Below, piece after piece: positions 25,732-35,305 of a stretch of DNA of 64,000 nt (positions are counted from its first letter, which is position 1; the number at the start of each line of letters is the position of its first letter). Source of the DNA: an uncultured Muribaculaceae bacterium. GTDB lineage: Bacteria; Bacteroidota; Bacteroidia; Bacteroidales; Muribaculaceae. Under the pieces are notes generated by a model. That model did no database searches. It saw only the letters and a list, made by a program, of their open reading frames with translations, and was not told where the DNA came from. The stretch covers positions 62,001 through 126,000 of the forward strand of contig CAJUPY010000004.1 of the NCBI GenBank assembly GCA_910588035.1, read 5' to 3'. Both the position numbers and the translations under genes were made by a program.

Positions 25732-26575
25732 AGGATTTCCTGAAACTGAAGGTGTTGTCGTTGACCGGCACACCGATTGGCAAACGCCGGCCCTTAAGGT
25801 CGGCATTGTCAATTTAATGCCCCTCAAACGCCGGACCGAGGCCGATCTGCTCGGCATTCTCGATGCCGACACGGCAGTTGTCGATGTCGATTTCATCTCT
25901 ATGAGATCCCACAGGCTGAAATCAGCCTATGCCGGACATGTAGACCGCTTTTACATTCCGTCGGACATCGCGCTGAAAAATCACTATGACGCGCTGATCG
26001 TTACCGGAGCTCCGGTAGAGTTGATGGAGTTTGAGCAGGTAGACTATTGGGACGAGCTTACGCGGCTCATTGATCATGCGTCGGCCAACGTGAAGTCGAC
26101 GATGTTTATCTGCTGGGGTGCGTTCGCGGCACTTTACCACCGCTATCAGATAGGGAAACGCCTGTTGCCGTCAAAACTGTCGGGTGTGTACACCCACTCT
26201 CTCAACCAACCGTCAGACGGGGTTGTCGCCGGCTTTGAGAGTCATTTCGAGGTTCCCCACAGCCGTAACACCGAGATTGATCCGGAGGCTCTTGACCGAT
26301 GTGCCGATCTTTCTGTCATCGCCTGGAGCGACAGGACAGGGGCGCACCTGATCGAGGGTCGCGGCGGCAGGGAATATTATGTCATGGGACATTGGGAATA
26401 TGCGCCTGACACGCTCGACATGGAATATCGGCGTGATTCAGACAAAGGACTGTCTCCGCTAATTCCTGAAAATTACTACATCGGCGACAACCCGGCCAAC
26501 GGCTATCAGGCCCGCTGGCAACGATGGGGCCGTCTGTTTTTTCACAATTGGCTGAAATCACTCTATGAACGATAA
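25712..26575 (+). CDS. metA: MetA-family homoserine O-acyltransferase, probably acetyl-specific
   Basis: A 287-residue enzyme of methionine synthesis that acylates L-homoserine. It has KVGIVNLMPLKRRTE, VTGAPVELMEFEQV, the catalytic Cys134 in MFICWGAFAAL and GHWEY with the His/Glu of the triad. At the position equivalent to residue 111 of characterised MetA proteins it has Glu (E103, in APVE), the residue tied to acetyl-CoA use, whereas succinyl-specific enzymes have Gly. So the product is probably O-acetylhomoserine. That is inference from the family rule. It overlaps ftsH by 20 bases and the U32 gene by 11. Confidence 0.93.
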   Translation: MILPLPEGFPETEGVVVDRHTDWQTPALKVGIVNLMPLKRRTEADLLGILDADTAVVDVDFISMRSHRLKSAYAGHVDRFYIPSDIALKNHYDALIVTGAPVELMEFEQVDYWDELTRLIDHASANVKSTMFICWGAFAALYHRYQIGKRLLPSKLSGVYTHSLNQPSDGVVAGFESHFEVPHSRNTEIDPEALDRCADLSVIAWSDRTGAHLIEGRGGREYYVMGHWEYAPDTLDMEYRRDSDKGLSPLIPENYYIGDNPANGYQARWQRWGRLFFHNWLKSLYER

Positions 26576-28406
26576 GATAAGAAGACCGCGGCCGGTCGAA
26601 CTGCTGTCTCCCGCCCGTGACGCCAAGACTGCGATCGCGGCCATTGACCATGGTGCCGATGCCGTCTACATGGGCGCGTCATCTCATGGCGCACGCGTCT
26701 CTGCCGGCAATCCGATCGGGGAGATCGCCCGTGTGGTAGACTACGCACACCGTTTTGATGTCAAGGTCTATGTGACGGTCAACACATTGGTTTATGAAGA
26801 TGAGCTTGAATCGGTCAGGTCGCTGATCACCGATCTCTACCGCGTCGGGGTCGATGCCCTTATCGTGCAGGATATGTCGATACTCGAAATGGATATTCCT
26901 CCGATCGCTCTGCATGCCAGCACCCAATGTGACACGCGTGACGCTGCCAAGGCACGGTTTCTCGAGCAGGCCGGATTTTCTCAGATTGTGCTTGCACGCG
27001 AGCTGTCGCTCGACGAGATAAGAGACATAGCCGGGTCGGTCACGGTGCCACTCGAGGCGTTTGTTCACGGCGCGTTGTGCGTGAGTTTCAGCGGAGACTG
27101 CCGTGCGTCGCTGCTGGCGACGGGCCGGAGCGCGAACCGGGGCGAGTGTGCCCAGATGTGCCGCTTGCCCTACGACCTTACCGACGGCGACGGCAAGGTT
27201 CTTGTCGCCGGGAAACACCTGCTGTCGCTCAAAGACATGAATCGCCTTGATCATCTTGAGTCGATGCTTGAGGCAGGGGTTTCATCGTTCAAGATCGAAG
27301 GACGGCTCAAAGATGAGGCATACGTCAGGAATGTCACAGCGGCCTACCGTCAGGCTCTCGACCGCATAATAGGGGCTCATCCCGACCGATATCGCCGCTC
27401 TTCGTCAGGCACTTGCCGGTTTGGGTTTGTTCCTTCGCCCGAAAATGTGTTCAACCGCGGTTTCACATCCTACTTTCTGACCGACCGTCAACCACGGTCG
27501 ATAGCTTCGCTCGACACTCCCAAGTCGGTCGGACGCCAGATCGGCAAGGTGATCTCTGTCGGCGACGGTTATGTGACTGTCGACACTGATGTGGAGATCG
27601 CGAATGGCGACGGACTGAGCTATTTTGACCGCACAGGCCGAGTCGCCGGCTTCAGGGCCAACAGTGTCAAGGGTAACCGCATTTATGTCAGGGAGCGTGT
27701 CAATGTCTCACCCGGCACGAAACTCTACCGCAACCGCGACAGCCGTCTCGACCGCGAGATGAAAACGGCCACTGCGACACGCACCGTCGATGTCGCGATG
27801 ACACTGCGGCGTGTCGATGAGAGCCGGGTGGCCCTCGATGTCTCGATGTCGGGCGGACCGCAGGTCTCTGCGGTTGTCGAAGCACCGTTTGCCGAGTCAC
27901 GTTCACCACAGCGCGACCAACGCCGCCGTGTGCTCGGAAAACTCGGAGACACCCCCTACATGTTGTCGTCGCTCGAAGACCTGACCGCAGATGATGATTT
28001 CATCGCCGCCTCGACACTCACGCGCCTGCGCCGTGATGCCGTCGGTATTCTTGACCAGACACGCCGTGCAACCTATAGCTATGACCGTCGTCGCCCTGAC
28101 AGCATGACCGGGAAGAAACCTGAAGTCACGTTCCGCGACAATGTGTCAAATTCGCTCGCCGAGAAATTCTATCGCGATCATGGAGCAGTGACTGTCGATA
28201 AAGCGGCCGAAGTCATCAGGCCGTCGGGCAAGGAGATGATTGTCATGGAGTGCCGCTACTGCATCAGACGCGAACTCGGCGCATGTCTCAAGACCGGTGG
28301 GGCGCACCGATTGCCGTCGCCTCTCTATCTGCGCTCCGGCAATAACCGCTACCGTCTCGATTTCGATTGCCGACGGTGTCAGATGAGGGTAATTGCCGTG
28401 AAGTAG
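26565..28406 (+). CDS. Peptidase U32 family protein (RlhA/TrhP-like)
   Basis: A 613-residue U32 protein. The N-terminal TIM-barrel-like core has ELLSPARDAKTAIAAIDHGADAVYMG, IALHASTQCD, ARELSLDEI and the signature EAFVHGALCVSFSGDC with ANRGECAQMCRLPY, whose cysteines in related proteins hold an iron-sulfur cluster. A middle beta domain follows, and a C-terminal Cys-rich tail (MECRYCIRRELGAC, CRRCQM). Characterised relatives hydroxylate C2501 of 23S rRNA (RlhA) or U34 of tRNA (TrhP) using prephenate-derived groups, so RNA modification is more likely than proteolysis. It is the last gene of the rsfS-ftsH-metA-U32 run and is followed by a strong terminator. Confidence 0.9.
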   Translation: MNDKIRRPRPVELLSPARDAKTAIAAIDHGADAVYMGASSHGARVSAGNPIGEIARVVDYAHRFDVKVYVTVNTLVYEDELESVRSLITDLYRVGVDALIVQDMSILEMDIPPIALHASTQCDTRDAAKARFLEQAGFSQIVLARELSLDEIRDIAGSVTVPLEAFVHGALCVSFSGDCRASLLATGRSANRGECAQMCRLPYDLTDGDGKVLVAGKHLLSLKDMNRLDHLESMLEAGVSSFKIEGRLKDEAYVRNVTAAYRQALDRIIGAHPDRYRRSSSGTCRFGFVPSPENVFNRGFTSYFLTDRQPRSIASLDTPKSVGRQIGKVISVGDGYVTVDTDVEIANGDGLSYFDRTGRVAGFRANSVKGNRIYVRERVNVSPGTKLYRNRDSRLDREMKTATATRTVDVAMTLRRVDESRVALDVSMSGGPQVSAVVEAPFAESRSPQRDQRRRVLGKLGDTPYMLSSLEDLTADDDFIAASTLTRLRRDAVGILDQTRRATYSYDRRRPDSMTGKKPEVTFRDNVSNSLAEKFYRDHGAVTVDKAAEVIRPSGKEMIVMECRYCIRRELGACLKTGGAHRLPSPLYLRSGNNRYRLDFDCRRCQMRVIAVK

Positions 28407-28471
28407 CAGGGTTTAGATCTCATCTCATAAAATTCAGCGTTAACATATATCATGGGACAGGCTCTTAAAAT

Positions 28472-28504
28472 AAGGCAGGCCGGTTTCACAACCAGCCTGC
28501 CTTT
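28472..28504. terminator. Bidirectional terminator between the U32 gene and the LRR gene
   Basis: A perfect 9-bp stem AAGGCAGGC (28472-28480) and GCCTGCCTT (28495-28503), with A-rich sequence on the left and T on the right, serves the convergent genes on both sides. Confidence 0.75.
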
Positions 28505-28566
28505 ATCAATCGTTTTCAGATTTTTGAAATAAAATTATTATCTTGCGTTTTGTTCACTCTCACGAG

Positions 28567-30024
28567 TCAACGGTTTTGAATAAACTTCCTGTTACCCTTT
28601 ATGTAAATCTGTCCTGCTGCGGGATTCGACACGCGGCGTCCTGACAGGTCATAGATCGCTTCGTCGCCCTCGTCGATGCCGTCGACAGTGATGTCTTCGA
28701 TGCCTGAAGGGAATTTGTCGGAGTCAAGTTCAATGATGTTCACGAAGTTTTCCCAACCACGTGCAGTCTTGTAGACTTCGGCCGAACCAACGGGAACATA
28801 GAGTGGTGTGTCGATCTTTGACTCACGGGTATATTTCCCGAAAGGTGTGGTTTCAGCTGTAACGTCACACGTCGGCGGAACAATCGACTTGGAGTATATT
28901 TCAGTGATCGACTGCCAATCGTCGCAGCTCATGCTTGCAAGGTTGGATAGTGTCGAGGGGAAAACGACTTTTTTAAGTCCCCGACAACTGGTGAATGCTC
29001 CTGTTGCAATGGATTCCAGTCCCTCGGGCAAATCAAGTTCTTCAATTTTCTCACATAAGTTGAAAGCGTCATGTTTGATTGATTTGACGGAGGTTGGAAT
29101 GCTGACATCCTTGAGCTCCAGGCAATTATCGGCAAACCATGCGGGTATCTCGGTCAATCCATTTGATATGTGCAGTTTCTTCAATAAATAATTCAAAGCA
29201 AATTGAGAATCGCCCGACATATTCACGCATGAATGCGGAAGAACGACCTCCTCAAGTTTCGTACCCTGAAAAGCTGACTGACCGATAGATTCCAATCCTT
29301 CAGGAATTGTTACAGAACTGACCCACACTTGGTTGAAAGCGTAGTTTCCTACAGATTTCATTGTTGATGGAAATATAATTTCACTACACAAGTGGTTGAT
29401 GCCAAAGAATGCGAAATCTCCAATTTCTTCAAATCCTTCAGGAAAAACCAGTTTGTCGATTTTAAGTGAAAGGGAATAGTAAAATGCATCTCGGCCAATA
29501 ATCTTTAGCGAGGACGGAATATTTACAGTAGTCAGTTTCATTGAGCAGAAAAATGCCCATTCACCAATTTCTTCGACCGTTTCCGGTAAAATTATCCGTC
29601 GCAGATCGATCGAGTAGTAATATCCTTCGCCTGTGTCAATTTGCTCTTTATCCCAAAATGCACGATCTGGAACTTTGTTGTTCTCAATGGTCGCATTTTC
29701 AAGATTCAGAACCTTTACCTTGCCAAAATATGTACTGTGCCACATTGTCTTGAAGTCAGCATCATTGATTGGACCTCTGACAACGAGAGAGTCTATCGCA
29801 GTGATATCGTCACCGAGCAACGCGCCCAGTTCACCCGCTTTTGTGGTGGTTATATCGCGATATTTAAACTCTTCGTTTCCTGATGATTCATTAAGATACT
29901 TGACCTTCAGCTTGTTTACAATTTCATGAAGGTCGTTTTCGGTAGTCGTTTCTGACGCGCTTTGTGAGAATCCTGGAGATACCCCTAACAGCAAAGACGC
30001 TAAAAAATAGCCAAGTCGTTTCAT
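28567..30024 (-). CDS. BspA-type leucine-rich repeat surface protein
   Basis: A 485-residue exported protein. A signal peptide (LGYFLASLLLGVSPGFS) is followed by a helical region and then a run of LRR_5/BspA-like repeats of about 23 residues (about residues 135-375), such as EEIGEWAFFCSMKLTTVNIP, IGRDAFYYS, ESIGQSAFQG and ESIATGAFTSC. The C-terminus has IYDLSGRRVSNPAAGQIYIKG, a tail shared by many secreted Bacteroidales proteins and probably a sorting or anchoring signal. Such proteins often mediate adhesion. It follows the C13 protease on the same strand by 50 bases and may be co-expressed. The block is more AT-rich than the flanks. Confidence 0.87.
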   Translation of the reverse strand: MKRLGYFLASLLLGVSPGFSQSASETTTENDLHEIVNKLKVKYLNESSGNEEFKYRDITTTKAGELGALLGDDITAIDSLVVRGPINDADFKTMWHSTYFGKVKVLNLENATIENNKVPDRAFWDKEQIDTGEGYYYSIDLRRIILPETVEEIGEWAFFCSMKLTTVNIPSSLKIIGRDAFYYSLSLKIDKLVFPEGFEEIGDFAFFGINHLCSEIIFPSTMKSVGNYAFNQVWVSSVTIPEGLESIGQSAFQGTKLEEVVLPHSCVNMSGDSQFALNYLLKKLHISNGLTEIPAWFADNCLELKDVSIPTSVKSIKHDAFNLCEKIEELDLPEGLESIATGAFTSCRGLKKVVFPSTLSNLASMSCDDWQSITEIYSKSIVPPTCDVTAETTPFGKYTRESKIDTPLYVPVGSAEVYKTARGWENFVNIIELDSDKFPSGIEDITVDGIDEGDEAIYDLSGRRVSNPAAGQIYIKGNRKFIQNR

Positions 30025-30074
30025 AGTTATAACAGAATTAAAATTTATTTTGTCAGATTAGTTACGTTATTTGA

Positions 30075-32804
30075 TCACGGTAATGTGATTTTTCTGCGGT
30101 CAATCACGTTGCCATCAACTGAATAGCTGACAACATAAAGTCCGTTTGAGAGAGTTGAAGTGTCCACGACCAAAGATTTTGATCCTGCGGCAATCTCGGC
30201 CGATACCCGTTTGTTGTCGGCTGTCAACGATGTCACAGTCACTGATGAATTTTCAGAAGCCTCAGTTTTTAAATCGATCTTTATGTTCCCATTTGAAACA
30301 TTTACTGATTTTATGCCGGCGGCAGCTGTCAACGAAATGTTGTTTGTCGCGGCTTTGCCGTCTTCTGTCAGAGCAATAACCTTATAGTCGCAATCGTCAG
30401 AAGAGGGGGTCACACATACTGACTCTTTGTCACTCAGAATAGTACCCCGGGCATCCACCCATTTGAACTTGTTGAATCCTTCACCTTGGGCTGATAATTT
30501 AACGGAGCCGTCATCAAGATTGGTAGTGTTGATTTCGACTGCATTGTATGCCTGAACTGGTGGTTCTACAATGAAACGTTCACCACCGATTATATTGCCG
30601 TTCAAATCTTTTTGAACCAGGTCAAATGTGTAACGTTTCGCCTCATTTGGAAATTCAAAGAAATCAAATTTGAGTTTGACAACATCAAATTCATTTGCCG
30701 GAATCGCTAAATTTTCCAATTTACTTTGAGGAGTGAGGAATTGGACGATATTCTGTTCAACGCTGTTCGATCTGGAATAGACCACTGGCATTTCTATGTC
30801 AGTTGATTCAAAACCTCCGTCGGCCCAAGCGTCATATATTGTCGGACTCATCTCCAGTTCGATGTTAGCCTCTGAGTAAACCATTTCGTCTGACATGCTC
30901 AATGGAACAAGCTCAAGATTGTAACTTGCGGTAACGTCAGAAATGTTGCGGACATATACGTTAAATGCCTTATAGATATCGCTCTGTTTTATAATCGTCA
31001 GATTGCGTGAGGCGATGTCATTGCTGCCGCTCATGTTAAAATATGACTTACCTTCCTCATAACCGTCATCATATGATATATCCATGATTTTGGCTGCAAG
31101 ACAGAAATGGAAATTACCGTCGGGGAAATCACACAGTAATTCCGGCAATGGCCATGTGAAATATAATACACGTTCTCCACCTGCCTCTATTGGATCAATT
31201 CTTTTCGAATCCATGCTGCCACCGGTCGGATATTTATCTTTGTACAGTTCACGTCCTTTCCAAACTTTATCGGTGAATCCTGTCGAGGCCTGTCCCCAAT
31301 AGACTCTGAGGAATTTGCCTCCGGTGTAATCTTCTTTTCCTCTGTTGTGAACTTTGACGTATATATATGCCACTTGATGATCAGGTGAGTAGACCGGATT
31401 TTCGTATTCTTCAATTCCGTCGAATTTGTTTCTGACCCAAATAGAAGGGCTTGCCCAGAATATATCAGTAGTTGTATTAGGCTCAACGCCGGTATCTTCT
31501 TCATTGTCTTTTATGAATAAATCAACGGTAGGCAGTTGTTCTGTTTGTGTCGAGATGTCAAGTTTGTTGAATGCTAGATTTTGGCCTATTGAAGTCGGAG
31601 TCGATGCATACTGTGGGTGCTCTTTGTCACGTTCTACATGATATTTGTCATTGGCTTTTGCATAATTGAAGGTCTCTTCCATAGAAATATAGCCGTCGTT
31701 ATTGGTGTCGGGATTATATTTCACTGATTTACCGTAATAGTCCAAACCGTTTATCGCGCATGTCCATTGATAGACAAACTCATCGTGGATTCCTGTTGAG
31801 CGGCTCCATGAAGATTCGTCTCCCCTTGAAGCGGTAGCGACGACGCATCCCTCCATTGTCAGGTCATCTATGAAGCCGCCTGAGTAACATTGTCCTAAAA
31901 CAACGTTTATTTTGACTCCTTTTTCAGAAAACGGTCTCAACATTTCGGCAAGTTCGTAATCTTGTAAATTCTCACCGTTCCAAAGACAGATATATGATTG
32001 GTCGTTGCCGTTGGTGCCGCCATGGTCAATGACGTAAAGAAACAGGTGGTCTCCTTGTTTAAGTTTTGCTAATAGGCCGGTTAGAGTCTGCTCAATGTTT
32101 GATTTTGACGCTGACATGCTGATTTCGTCAACTCCGTCTTCGTCTAAATCAAGATCCTGAGACTTGTAAGTGTTGTTGAGTAGTCTTGTGTCTTCTGAGG
32201 GATCATCACCGTCGGCCAAGATCGGATAAATCTGATTTTTAGGAATTGCATAGCGTTCGGTCAACGTCTTGTAAATGAATGAGCAGTCGTTCCAATATCT
32301 GATGTTATTTGAGTTTTTGTTGATGCCGCCGCTTAGAATAATGGCGTGAGTGCGCGATGCGGCCGACATGTCGGGCTGAATGTCAACGTTAGCCTCAAAT
32401 TCTGAAGAGTTACCTTCTCCTTCCTCAACAGGCTGTGACGGTTCTGTTATCTCTGATCCCGTCCCGGGAGCGGAAAGATGAACCATGTTATCTGCAGGTG
32501 GGTATTTCAGGTTTTCCCTTAGTGGTGCGAGATTCTCTAAATCGAATTGATTGTCAGCGGTTCGAGGTACATAGACGATGCAGCAGTCATGCTCCCAGTT
32601 AGCCCCGGGTTGAAGATCAACGAATATTGTCCATTGAGAATTGTTTGAGTTGTTAATAAGGTAGAACTCGGCATCGCTTTGATTGAATACAGCTTGTTTG
32701 GCCATTTCGAGAGCCTTCGATTGCGTCACTTCAACCTTGCCGGGGTAAGCCCAAGAACTGATGATGCTGAAAAGCATCGCGAAAAGCAAAATGTTCTTTT
32801 TCAT
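30075..32804 (-). CDS. Large secreted C13/legumain-like cysteine protease
   Basis: A 909-residue exported protein. Signal peptide (LLFAMLFSIISSWAY), a propeptide-like region with a Ser/Glu-rich linker (about 115-145), then a clan CD caspase/legumain-type domain (about 150-420). The catalytic His261 is in YVIDHGG and Cys306 in VLGQCYSGGF. Calcium-loop-like stretches lie at DLDEDGVDEI and NPDTNNDGYIS. Long beta-rich domains follow, and the last 75 residues resemble a type IX sorting domain (TLSNGLYVVSYSVDG). A legumain-like protease cleaves after Asn/Asp, but the target is unknown. It has a weak -7 box and is followed by the LRR gene; the two may be one unit. Confidence 0.85.
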   Translation of the reverse strand: MKKNILLFAMLFSIISSWAYPGKVEVTQSKALEMAKQAVFNQSDAEFYLINNSNNSQWTIFVDLQPGANWEHDCCIVYVPRTADNQFDLENLAPLRENLKYPPADNMVHLSAPGTGSEITEPSQPVEEGEGNSSEFEANVDIQPDMSAASRTHAIILSGGINKNSNNIRYWNDCSFIYKTLTERYAIPKNQIYPILADGDDPSEDTRLLNNTYKSQDLDLDEDGVDEISMSASKSNIEQTLTGLLAKLKQGDHLFLYVIDHGGTNGNDQSYICLWNGENLQDYELAEMLRPFSEKGVKINVVLGQCYSGGFIDDLTMEGCVVATASRGDESSWSRSTGIHDEFVYQWTCAINGLDYYGKSVKYNPDTNNDGYISMEETFNYAKANDKYHVERDKEHPQYASTPTSIGQNLAFNKLDISTQTEQLPTVDLFIKDNEEDTGVEPNTTTDIFWASPSIWVRNKFDGIEEYENPVYSPDHQVAYIYVKVHNRGKEDYTGGKFLRVYWGQASTGFTDKVWKGRELYKDKYPTGGSMDSKRIDPIEAGGERVLYFTWPLPELLCDFPDGNFHFCLAAKIMDISYDDGYEEGKSYFNMSGSNDIASRNLTIIKQSDIYKAFNVYVRNISDVTASYNLELVPLSMSDEMVYSEANIELEMSPTIYDAWADGGFESTDIEMPVVYSRSNSVEQNIVQFLTPQSKLENLAIPANEFDVVKLKFDFFEFPNEAKRYTFDLVQKDLNGNIIGGERFIVEPPVQAYNAVEINTTNLDDGSVKLSAQGEGFNKFKWVDARGTILSDKESVCVTPSSDDCDYKVIALTEDGKAATNNISLTAAAGIKSVNVSNGNIKIDLKTEASENSSVTVTSLTADNKRVSAEIAAGSKSLVVDTSTLSNGLYVVSYSVDGNVIDRRKITLP

Positions 32805-32861
32805 TGTTTTTAATTTTTGATTGGTTAGTAAAGAATCTTGGGCTTTCTTCTTTAGATTGCT

Positions 32862-32869
32862 GCAAGGTA
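32862..32869 (-). promoter_or_regulatory. Weak -7 promoter box for the C13 protease
   Basis: The minus strand reads TACCTTGC, one mismatch from TAnnTTTG, with TTTG about 21 bases upstream at the -33 position. Confidence 0.4.
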
Positions 32870-32967
32870 ATAATTTTATTTCAATTGCAAACTATTAGAT
32901 CATAATTATTTTTAAAATCAAGTTAAAACTATCGATTTTTAGCTTAGTTTGCGTCAGAATGGAAGAA

Positions 32968-33321
32968 TTATTCAAAGCTGATGTCGCCGGTATATTCGAT
33001 TCCGTTGTCATCGATAAGGGTGATCGTCTGGTCGCCCGGCAGTTCGCTGATCTCAACCGACGGATAGTCTTGAGTGACCATTCCCGACCACAGCTCGCCC
33101 GTTTCTGACGTGATCAAAACCGTCGCGAACTGAATCTCGGAGGGGAGACTGAAGGTCAGGACACCGGCGGAATAGACACAGCTGATTGTCGAAGATACAG
33201 GTAAGCGTGGGTCTACATTAGTATCTTTTAATAAAAGAGTTGTTGAAGTATCCTTGCCGAAAGAGTCTGGGACTGGGACCAATGCCATAAAGGTCATAAA
33301 TAAGATGATGAACTTTTTCAT
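32968..33321 (-). CDS. DUF3244 domain-containing exported protein
   Basis: A 117-residue protein with a signal peptide (FIILFMTFMALVPVPDSFG) and a single Ig-like beta domain of the DUF3244 type (STISCVYSAGVLTFSLPSE to DNGIEYTGDISFE). DUF3244 proteins are small, secreted and of unknown function, found near membrane regulators and proteases in Bacteroidales. It has its own -7 box (33352-33359). Upstream on the same strand is the TPR/HTH regulator, separated by a strong hairpin. Acting as a signal or inhibitor partner for the neighbouring protease is only inference. Confidence 0.78.
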   Translation of the reverse strand: MKKFIILFMTFMALVPVPDSFGKDTSTTLLLKDTNVDPRLPVSSTISCVYSAGVLTFSLPSEIQFATVLITSETGELWSGMVTQDYPSVEISELPGDQTITLIDDNGIEYTGDISFE

Positions 33322-33351
33322 TTGTGGGATTAATTATGATTATTTGTAAGG

Positions 33352-33359
33352 CAAATATA
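33352..33359 (-). promoter_or_regulatory. -7 promoter box for the DUF3244 gene
   Basis: The minus strand reads TATATTTG, about 30 bases before the ATG. Confidence 0.6.
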
Positions 33360-33444
33360 AATTTAATTATGGATATTCATCGTAGAATCCGGCTAAAATC
33401 GTTAGGTTTGATTATTTTGTAAAATCTTGATATACAGCAAAATA

Positions 33445-33479
33445 ACAGCACGCCTAATGTTGTGGATTAGGCGTGCTGT
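33445..33479 (-). terminator. Strong hairpin terminator after the TPR/HTH regulator
   Basis: A perfect 14-bp stem (33445-33458 with 33466-33479) and a 7-base loop, followed on the minus strand by TATTTTG. The T run is short for so strong a stem. Confidence 0.65.
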
Positions 33480-33591
33480 GGAACGGCTGGCTTAAGTGGC
33501 TGTTTTACAAGATTTTTCAATAAATTTTATGATTGTGGAAATCTATCGAAAACCTACAAAAATAACAGATAAATTTATAGAGAATTGAGAG

Positions 33592-35241
33592 CTATTGGAA
33601 GAAAGAAAGATAATATGATGATTTTTGTTCATCCAATTTCCTGATTTTATTTTTCAGACGTTTACGACGTTCATAAATAGAAGTGAGTTTGTCAACTCCA
33701 AGAAAAAGTGCTATTGCGTTTGATGAAAATCCGAGTACACTGAAAATGAAAAGCAGATAATCATCTTTGGTCATATTATTGATATCAGCTTTTAGCCGAT
33801 TTAACAAATCGGCATGATGATTGTTGATCAATGATTCAAGTTTCTCAATGTTATCGTCAGATCTCATGTTGTTGATTAATTTCGACAGCTCGTCAGAAAT
33901 CTTTTTAGCGGCATATTCATTATTATTCGCATAATATACACTACACAGTTCGTCAAAGTAAGAAAACCGTGTATTGAGCAGTTTTCTTATGGACTCTTGA
34001 GCCTGTTTCATTTCAGTGTCTCTCAGTGTCAGCATTGAACGTAGGTCATGGACGATTTCGAGACTATTATAGATTGCGGCTTTTTGTCGACTGATATGTT
34101 TATATATCAGCCAGGCTGCTATACCGATGATTAAAGCAGCCAATGAGACGACCACGACAGTCGTTTGTCTATTTCTGTCAATAACCGCCTGTTTCGCCTC
34201 TTTTTGGCTCTCGAAAAGTTGAAAGACAGGTGTGGACAAGTCTTGGTAAATTCGCTTAAGCAGTTCGGTATTATTCCAATCCTCTATGATTTCAGCGTAT
34301 TTCAAGGCTTTATAGGGTGAATCAACGGCGATATAATATCTGTATTTTAGTTCAGAAACCAACCGATCGCTATCATTCTCCGCCCGATTCATTATGTGTC
34401 TGATATTGGGCGGAATTGCTCCGGATCTTATAGATGATACCGCATACCACAATGTATCGTCCAATTTACTGTTTTCGTTGGCAAGATTGAGCTCGAACAC
34501 ATGTGTTGCCTCATTAAATGATTCTTGGCCGTAATGAGTTGTGCCTAAGGTGTTTATGATTGCTTTTTTCCACCGTGAAGATTTGACATGATGACCACCA
34601 TATCCCTCACTGCCGGTATCTAATACTTTATTGGCGAGTATCAGGCAGCTGTCATGATTAAAGCTATTGTTCAGTGATTTGATATATCTGAAAATGGCAG
34701 AATCGAAGAACCGTTCGTTTCCGCTCTCGAGAAATTTGTCAAGAGCCAATTTATAATAAGCTATGGCCTCTGTCGCGTTATAAACAGTGGTGTAAACACG
34801 CCCGATTTCCCTTGCCGCCATAGCGGTCCAGAACGGGTCGTCGAGCTGTTTTGCGATTTCGAGAGTCTGGAACATGGCTATGAGGCTCGGCGCAAACTCG
34901 TCGTTGTTGAATTTGACACGTCCGAGGTAATATTGCGAGAGCATTTCATTGTGTGGATCGCCGGCATCGGCATAGTAGTCGGTTGCTATCGTTATCAGAG
35001 AGTCGTCTTTAACATCGTTGTAGGTCTTGTCGAGAGCTTGCGACTTTAGCAGGGCGAGGCGTGCACGGTTTCTTTGCTCTCTGACAGAGTCGGTGTCGAG
35101 ACGGTTTAGAACCGCGAGTGCCGAGTCGGGAGTGTTTTCCATCAACTGTTCCGCTCGGTCGAGCGTGTCGGTGACATGCTGAGAGTCGCCGCAACTGAAG
35201 AGCAAAAACAGTGGCAATATGAGAGCAAAGATCTTTTTCAT
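33592..35241 (-). CDS. TPR lipoprotein/membrane regulator with C-terminal helix-turn-helix
   Basis: A 549-residue protein. The lipobox-like LLFSCGDS near residue 17 is followed by TPR-type helical repeats (about 25-330: EMLSQYYLGRVKFNNDEFAPSL and others), one transmembrane helix (TVVVVSLAALIIGIAAWLIYKHI), a coiled coil, and a C-terminal HTH (GFSSNAIALFLGVDKLTSIYERRKRLKNKI) resembling the LuxR/sigma-region-4 type. Bacteroidales have many such sensors that couple periplasmic TPRs to a cytoplasmic DNA-binding end. The neighbours DUF3244 and the C13 protease are plausible targets, but this is inferred. A -7 box lies at 35265-35272. Confidence 0.8.
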   Translation of the reverse strand: MKKIFALILPLFLLFSCGDSQHVTDTLDRAEQLMENTPDSALAVLNRLDTDSVREQRNRARLALLKSQALDKTYNDVKDDSLITIATDYYADAGDPHNEMLSQYYLGRVKFNNDEFAPSLIAMFQTLEIAKQLDDPFWTAMAAREIGRVYTTVYNATEAIAYYKLALDKFLESGNERFFDSAIFRYIKSLNNSFNHDSCLILANKVLDTGSEGYGGHHVKSSRWKKAIINTLGTTHYGQESFNEATHVFELNLANENSKLDDTLWYAVSSIRSGAIPPNIRHIMNRAENDSDRLVSELKYRYYIAVDSPYKALKYAEIIEDWNNTELLKRIYQDLSTPVFQLFESQKEAKQAVIDRNRQTTVVVVSLAALIIGIAAWLIYKHISRQKAAIYNSLEIVHDLRSMLTLRDTEMKQAQESIRKLLNTRFSYFDELCSVYYANNNEYAAKKISDELSKLINNMRSDDNIEKLESLINNHHADLLNRLKADINNMTKDDYLLFIFSVLGFSSNAIALFLGVDKLTSIYERRKRLKNKIRKLDEQKSSYYLSFFQ

Positions 35242-35264
35242 CTGACATTTGATCGATTATCTGC

Positions 35265-35272
35265 CAAAGATA
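35265..35272 (-). promoter_or_regulatory. -7 promoter box for the TPR/HTH regulator
   Basis: The minus strand reads TATCTTTG, 24 bases before the ATG, with TTTG upstream as a -33 element. Confidence 0.6.
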
Positions 35273-35305
35273 GTGATAAAATGTGAGAGACGCAAAATAA
35301 AATGA

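Noticed and set aside
26565..28406. U32 protein as a collagenase-type protease
   Set aside because: Characterised relatives with this Cys pattern modify rRNA or tRNA, and no protease motif is visible.
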